Part shown: one piece after another, positions 59,178 to 64,000 of the stretch
Numbering within the stretch: the stretch's first letter is position 1
Layout of the letters: the number at the start of each line of letters is the position of its first letter
Assembly (NCBI GenBank): GCA_944990035.1
Contig: CALYLX010000128.1
Span: forward strand, 1,178,001-1,242,000
Direction of reading: 5' to 3'
Length of the DNA: 64,000 nt
DNA from: Clitopilus passeckerianus
Lineage: Eukaryota > Basidiomycota > Agaricomycetes > Agaricales > Entolomataceae
The notes under the pieces: generated by a model
What the model was told of the DNA's origin: nothing
The model's database searches: none
The model's input: the letters and a program-made list of their open reading frames with translations, nothing else
Position numbers and translations under genes: made by a program

Positions 59178-60568
59178 ATGACTGAACCTCCAGGCATCTC
59201 CAATGCAGACTCGGAAACGGAAGTAAAGAAAGGAGCACTCCTCGTAGTGTTTGTTCATGGGTTCAAAGGGTCTGATGATACATTCGGCCAGTTTCCGCCA
59301 AGATTACAACATGTTCTGACAGAAACAGTGCACGATATGACTGTTGAATGTCTTTTGTTTCCTGCCTACGAGGTGCGTAGCTAACCTTTGTAAATGGATC
59401 CTTCTGACTGTTCTTTTGTAGACAAAAGGTGACCTCGTGAGTGACACCCAGCGGGAAAGTCGACGTGTATTTACACTTCAATTAGAACGAAGCCGTCGTG
59501 CGATTCGCTGACTGGCTCACCGAAGTCACCGTAAAGAGGGAGGTGGGAACGGGCTTAGGAGCAAGAAGTGCAAAGATCGTGCTCTGTGGCCATAGGTGAG
59601 CTCCTTCATGGGTTTCTCCGAGGGCATCGTTCAAGGTTAGATCGCAGTATGGGAGGTCTTCTCATTGCCGACACACTCCTCGAATTCATCAACACTCGTG
59701 CGGATAAGACATGTCCCCTTTGGCCCAATATCACTGCATGCATCGCGTTTGATACACCTGCAAGCCTCTCGTTTCTTTCCATCTCAATCTATGCTCAACG
59801 TTTGATTTACACAGTATCTAGGGCTCCACCCTCACGTCTTCAAGAACAGCGTCACTCAAGCCGCAAGCTACGCCGAGGCAGCAAAGACCGTAGGCTCAGC
59901 GATCTGGGGAGCCTTCTCTGGCACTGGTGCAGGAAGCAGCTCTGCGGTCACCGGCCATGTTACTGGTGCAGGACCAGCCGCTGCCGCTTCTGGATGGACA
60001 TGGGGTCCAGCAGCATATGCCGTTGGGGGAGCTCTCCTGGCAGGTGCTGCAGCTGGCGGTGCATACTACAAGCGAGCCGATCTGACGGAAGGATGGTCAT
60101 GGGCGACCGACCACATGAAATACGTTGGAAACCTGTGGGATGAGGACGCGATGAAGCGGCGGGTCGTGAACCTGATCAAGGCTGAGAACGAGAGCGGTAT
60201 AGTGTTTAGGGTGTGAGTATTCATAAGCCCTTCGTTCTTGACTAGGCCTGAAGTTTTGTAGATTTTATACCCACATTCCGGCCATACCGCCATTTGCAGA
60301 TGCCAGAACCTTTGTTGTCCTGCCTCGTAAAAACACAAAGGAGTACCCGCATTTTATCGAAGCCAAGAACGGCATCGCTCCGGACGAACTACAGGCGCAC
60401 ACAGGGATGTTCAAAGCAACGACGAATGATGGATATTACGCACTGGGCTTCGAGATGGCGAAGCTCATACGCGAGGCGGTGTCATCTGATTCCAACGAGC
60501 CATCTGGAGAGCAGGCATTGCAGGCAGATGGGAAGAATGGGGAGAAGCAGTTGGTAGATTTCGAATGA
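59178..60568 (+). CDS. Alpha/beta hydrolase (lipase-like) with a hydrophobic Gly/Ala-rich insert
   Basis: ATG 59178 starts MTEPPGISNADSETEVKKGA. The oxyanion-hole strand reads LLVVFVHGFKGSDDTF. After two introns the nucleophile elbow is IVLCGHSMGGLLIAD (Ser in GHSMG). The next exon has IAFDTPYLGLHPHVFKNSV, as in DUF676/PGAP1-like serine lipases. A Gly/Ala-rich stretch at 59930-60070 (TGAGPAAAASGWTWGPAAYA, then GGALLAGAAAGGAYYKR) is hydrophobic enough to sit in a membrane. The C-terminus (GIVFRVFYTHIPAIPPFADA, RTFVVLPRKN, HTGMFKATTNDGYYALG) likely provides the catalytic His (in HTGMF). It ends QLVDFE at 60568. The substrate is unknown; fungal relatives of this kind act on lipids or acyl esters. 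Confidence 0.78.
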
Positions 60569-60639
60569 AGACGAGGTGGTTGTCGGGAAGAGTCAAGCTA
60601 ATTATTTGTATAATATTAACGCCAGGAGGATAGTATCGA

Positions 60640-61382
60640 CTACTTTTTGAAATTTAGCTGCATAGCGTATGCGTCTTCTCCGTCAGCGTCTAAGAAGAGG
60701 ACCAGATAGGTTAGTTGCCGAATGTGTGTTGAATCTCGCCGAATACTTACAATACCCCTTCTCTATATCCTTGACGGTAAATCCCAGTGTGTCCCTGTAC
60801 AATCCAAGTGCCGCCCTGTTCGACTTCCGCACGTGTAGCGAAACATATGAAGCATTGTATATGCTGGCCATGGCTTCCTCTGGAAGAGATGTTAATTTCT
60901 CTTGAACCTGGCTTGCAGCAATGGTACTCACGAGATTGAACCATGAGTTTCTTCGCAAGTCCTAATCTCCTATACGACCGTAGAACCGATATCGATGTAA
61001 CGTGTCCATGTGGTTGGTCACCTTCTGGTAGATCTTCCTCCCTGTGCAAGGGTCAAGTGTCAATTGCATTATGGCGCACACCTCAGCGGTAAACTCACAT
61101 CTTTGCAAGAATATATCCGACAATTCTTCCCTTGTTATCTTCCGCAACATATGATAGGGCCGGCCATGTCATTGCATGGTACAAGTCTCCAAAATATTCA
61201 GTGTCAAGTGGAAGGAGGGAGAAAGAACCAGTCGTACAGTATTTCATCGTGTAGTTTTCTGGCAGATTCTGCAAATTGCATGCCTGCATGCCTTGCAGGT
61301 CTTCGACCTATTCTTCTCTGTCAGTTGAGTAATACCTTGAGCTTGACTGTCATACCCTGGCTACCCGGATGTTGGCCACCAT
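60640..61382 (-). CDS. ARD1: N-terminal acetyltransferase A catalytic subunit (NAA10/ARD1)
   Basis: This is the GNAT-fold enzyme of NatA, which acetylates N-terminal Ser/Ala/Thr/Gly residues on nascent chains at the ribosome together with NAA15. ATG 61380-61382 gives [20 protein letters not shown], then [13 protein letters not shown], followed by [17 protein letters not shown]. The acetyl-CoA loop is [13 protein letters not shown]. The conserved [17 protein letters not shown] stands near the end, and an intron is removed to give [11 protein letters not shown], ending QLNFKK with TAG at 60640-60642. About 165 residues in five exons, close to the catalytic core, lacking the disordered tail seen in animals. 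Confidence 0.93.
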
Positions 61383-61578
61383 CTTGGAAGGAGTGAGGAA
61401 ACGCGAAACAGTTCTTTCAACAACCTTTCGTGGCCGCGAGCGCCCTTGATCTCGCGACATTGATCGTCCTGGCTGTTGCTGACTTCATTCGGTCATAATA
61501 TACAAATAGGTCTATTATTGAGTATCGTTCAAGAAAGAGGTATAGTATAAGAAAAGGTGATATTATAATTATAAGAAA

Positions 61579-63396
61579 TTACTCTATGATGATATCGCCC
61601 ACTTGACCCACCAATCTCCTTTTCGGCTCTCCGTACGAGTCAAGCTTCTTCCCAATAATCTTGATCTCTTTCTCCCTGACGGACTGGGTCTTCAAAGCGC
61701 CTTCTAGATCGTCATCTAAGAATCCAACGGAAATGTCAGATATGATCTTCATCTCTTTTTTAGCGTTCGAGGAACGAATCAAAGGAAGCAGAGGGAAATC
61801 TGAAAATGCGACATGTTTTGAGTTGACTGTAAGGTAGCATTCATCAGTCTGCGGGGTCCTCACAATCTAGACGCACGTACCCAAAGTAATGAGCCTTCTT
61901 CCTTCTGGCTCCCATGCCCTTATCGAATCCGTAAGTCGAGCATAGTGGTCCTTCCATAAGGTAAACGTTTCTGAGTTTATAACAAGGACTCGTGGTAATT
62001 CACGTCTTTTTTCAGTAGCAGCCTCGTCATAGCTCTTAGATATCTCCTCTTCGGATATTTGAAGTGTGGTTGATGACGAGATTGCCGAGGCTGAGAGAGG
62101 GGACGGTCCTGGAGATGGAAGGGGTTCAAGCCATGGATCATGAAGGAGAGCATGAGACACTGGTATTGGTTCATGACCATTGGGTGCGGGGTTTGACAAG
62201 ATGGAGAGCTGAGAATGAAATATATCAATTTGCACCATCTCACCGAATGAAGCAGGATGTCTGAACTCACCACAGTGCAGCCCCCGAACGAGTGACCTGC
62301 AAGAGTGACGTCCCTCGAGAAACAAACCAGAGGTTTTTCTCCTTCAATGACTGATGTCCAGCTCTCGGTGTCTACTTTGCCACCAGGGAAGTCAAGTTCA
62401 AGGGCGGAGTCTTTCGACACCAAGTGAACGAATGTCCGATATGCAGTATAGACCTCCTCCCGACGAAACTCTAGCTGGGCCGTTCTGAGCAGCCAAGGTT
62501 CGGGTTCACTCCCTTCACCCGTACTGGTAGCAATTCTCAATATCGACTGGTTTTCGAAGGATAGAAGAGACTTACACAACATCACTCTCCAGTCGATATA
62601 GTATGGGCTCCATTGGTTTGCCCTCTTTGTCCCATCGTCGCGGTAATGAGACTGCTGCAGATCCATCCCTATGGTCTAAAGACAGGACGACCTTTCCCGT
62701 TGCTGCAAGTCGAGAGCATATTTGACTGTGAGGGGAATGACGTCAAGACGGGCGCCAAAAGGATGGACTAACAAACCTGTAAATTGTGGGGCTGCCTCCA
62801 AGACCGTGAGAGAAGACAACAAGAGGCCATTGTTCTCGAGTAAAGTCAGGTTTAAATGACTTTGCTTTGGATGGATGTAAGAGCGGCGCATTCGGGTAGA
62901 CGGGTATCTGTAAACCGATGAGGTCGTGTAAGCGAACATATCTAACTTTTGTAAATCAGAAAAATTTACTCTTATAAGTGAGTAATATAGATAGATAACT
63001 GGCTTCATAATCCATTGGTAAACCTCTACCGAAATAAAAGTCAAATCACGCGGATGCTAAAGGGTTGACACACGTACTGGTGAACTTTGCCCAACCTCTC
63101 GAGGACTGTTCAAGAGGGCTGAACGAGTGACAAGCTGATGAGTAAATAGGCCCAGTAGTCAGGGTATAGAGCACAAACCGAAGTGTCCATTGAACTCCCC
63201 AGCGTGCATGGTTTGCGTCCACCGCTGCGGGATAATACGCAGTAAAAGAAATTTCGTGCAAGGGTAATCCAGGACCTGAGGTGGAGTCTGCAAGTTTCAC
63301 AGAGCCTATGTTTCTGGCAGGACGGGCAGGAGTAGTAAAGGTGGTTGAGCCGACAAGGAAAGGCCCATCCGGCCCTTGCAGGTTAAAGATTGTCAT
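61579..63396 (-). CDS. PAF-acetylhydrolase-like phospholipase (PAF-AH family)
   Basis: ATG 63394-63396 starts MTIFNLQGPDGPFLVGSTTF, with ADSTSGPGLPLHEISFTAYY after it, as in the intracellular type II PAF-acetylhydrolase family. The oxyanion motif is FSHGLGGSPTIYR. The next exon has LSLDHRDGSAAVSLPRR, matching the family phrase EHRDGSA. The nucleophile elbow is VTLAGHSFGGCTV. The catalytic Asp is probably in the LLHDPWLEPL strand and the catalytic His in VNSKHVAFSDFPLL. These enzymes hydrolyse short or oxidised acyl chains from phospholipids. No signal peptide or membrane segment is seen. It ends VGQVGDIIIE with TAA at 61579-61581. About seven introns; the exon order around 62680-63050 is less certain. 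Confidence 0.85.
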
Positions 63397-63759
63397 GGAA
63401 GGTCAGCACTGAAGAAACCGACCAGGCCACGCGCCTTTGGCGAGGATGCTTGTGCTAGCGTCTCTTCGGGACCCGCTGAGTGACCGGAGATTGAGTGCGC
63501 CAAACAGAGGACAATAATAGACCAATGGAGGTGATGGGCTATCTATAGATTTTGATGGCAACACTCAGTCTTACCGCAATCTCTGTTCCTCTCCATCTTC
63601 TCACCCAGCGAAAAGTGGATTGGGCGCACGGTCGAGAACACCCGCATAACGCCCATATGATCCCTAGCATGTATCTCAACCCCTTGTGTGAGATCGCGAC
63701 ACGGCGAATTATCACCTTGGGCTTGTAGGTAACCAGCATGGTGTAACACGCGTTAAGTC

Positions 63760-63766
63760 TATAAAT
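63760..63766 (+). promoter_or_regulatory. TATA box of the GH79-like gene
   Basis: TATAAAT lies 68 bases upstream of the start codon at 63828, a typical distance for a fungal secreted-enzyme gene. The rest of the 431-base spacer 63397-63827 shows no gene; a 80-codon minus-strand frame there has no recognisable domain. Confidence 0.5.
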
Positions 63767-63827
63767 CTGCAGTGCTTCCAACGCACTTAAAGCTCAGAAC
63801 TTGTAATTTTCCTCCCCTCCCCCTACT

Positions 63828-64000
63828 ATGCCAACCAGACCTCGAGTCTTCACTCCTTTGACTTTATTCAGCATTCTTAATGTATTCTCCTCGATTGTAG
63901 CCCAGAATATACCAGTCAATGTCGCTGCCACTGCATCTGGCCATAATGTGGTACAACCTAACTTTTTGGGTGTCAGCTGGGAACTGAGCTTTATGGACGA
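63828..64000 (+). CDS. Secreted glycoside hydrolase, GH79-like (partial, 3' end outside window)
   Basis: ATG 63828 is followed by a signal peptide (PRVFTPLTLFSILNVFSSIV with cleavage likely after VAQN-like residues). The mature start reads NIPVNVAATASG, then NFLGVSWELSFMDE, where the frame leaves the window. The phrase FLGVSxELSFMDE resembles the first strand of fungal GH79 enzymes (beta-glucuronidase group) that attack plant or fungal glucuronides. Only about 57 codons are visible, so the family call is tentative, while secretion is well supported. No intron is seen in this piece. Confidence 0.5.
   Translation, partial: MPTRPRVFTPLTLFSILNVFSSIVAQNIPVNVAATASGHNVVQPNFLGVSWELSFMD

Noticed and set aside
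63539..63781. Minus-strand 80-codon ORF between the PAF-AH-like gene and the GH79-like gene
   Set aside because: No conserved motif, no intron signals, and it overlaps the likely GH79 promoter and TATA box.
1..64000. Search for transposons, CRISPR arrays, biosynthetic clusters or viral genes
   Set aside because: No transposase or reverse-transcriptase motif, no spaced repeats, no polyketide or peptide synthetase modules and no viral hallmark were seen; the only repeat found is the 14-base tandem at 48888.

Overview
The window is nuclear DNA from a filamentous basidiomycete, most likely a mushroom-forming Agaricomycete. The evidence is about 25 protein genes in 64 kb on both strands, most broken by many short introns of roughly 45-60 bases with GT-AG ends. 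The genes are conserved eukaryotic housekeeping genes with fungal versions of their domains. I see no rRNA, no CRISPR array, no intact transposon and no viral gene. The functional calls come from recognising protein motifs by eye. Exon boundaries were worked out by hand and are approximate, so gene spans are more reliable than individual splice sites.

Layout, left half. The window opens inside a ThrE-like membrane transporter (1-1416). It is followed by the cytosolic phenylalanyl-tRNA synthetase alpha subunit (FRS2, minus strand), which diverges from the peroxisomal ubiquitin ligase PEX2. Next come an importin-11/KAP120 karyopherin (minus) divergent from an SLX4-like nuclease scaffold, then folylpolyglutamate synthase (minus) divergent from a small BRCT protein. 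After these are the PI4-kinase membrane anchor EFR3, the GARP subunit VPS52, an unrecognised conserved protein carrying an apparent frameshift, the proteasomal deubiquitinase RPN11, and mitochondrial ribosomal protein bS18m.

Layout, middle. A long RIM15-type protein kinase (PAS, zinc finger, kinase, receiver domain) occupies 26.8-32.7 kb. It is followed by a proline-rich UIM protein, THO complex subunit 7, short-form tRNase Z, a tRNA-His(GTG) gene with a 7-base intron, and two RhoGEF (Dbl-homology) genes that converge tail to tail (39.1-47.7 kb).

Layout, right half. The stretch 47.7-50.3 kb is the least ordinary part. It holds minus-strand coding-like pieces that I cannot assemble into a clean gene, one of them resembling the C-terminal half of an agaric F-box-type protein, plus a small tandem duplication. 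It is followed by a large two-module amidohydrolase whose second module has lost its metal-binding motif, a Reb1/TTF1-like Myb protein, a CCDC97-like protein, a C2H2 zinc-finger protein, an alpha/beta hydrolase, the NatA catalytic subunit NAA10, a PAF-acetylhydrolase-like lipase, and the start of a secreted GH79-like glycosidase running off the right edge.

Most neighbours have unrelated jobs (translation, peroxisome import, nuclear transport, DNA repair, folate, trafficking, proteolysis, signalling), as is normal for a fungal chromosome arm. I found no operon-like or biosynthetic cluster. The points most worth a second look are the intron-bearing tRNA-His beside a tRNase Z gene, the His-to-Asp change in the PEX2 RING, the half-dead tandem amidohydrolase, the frameshift near 21990, the tail-to-tail RhoGEF pair and the decayed 48-50 kb region.
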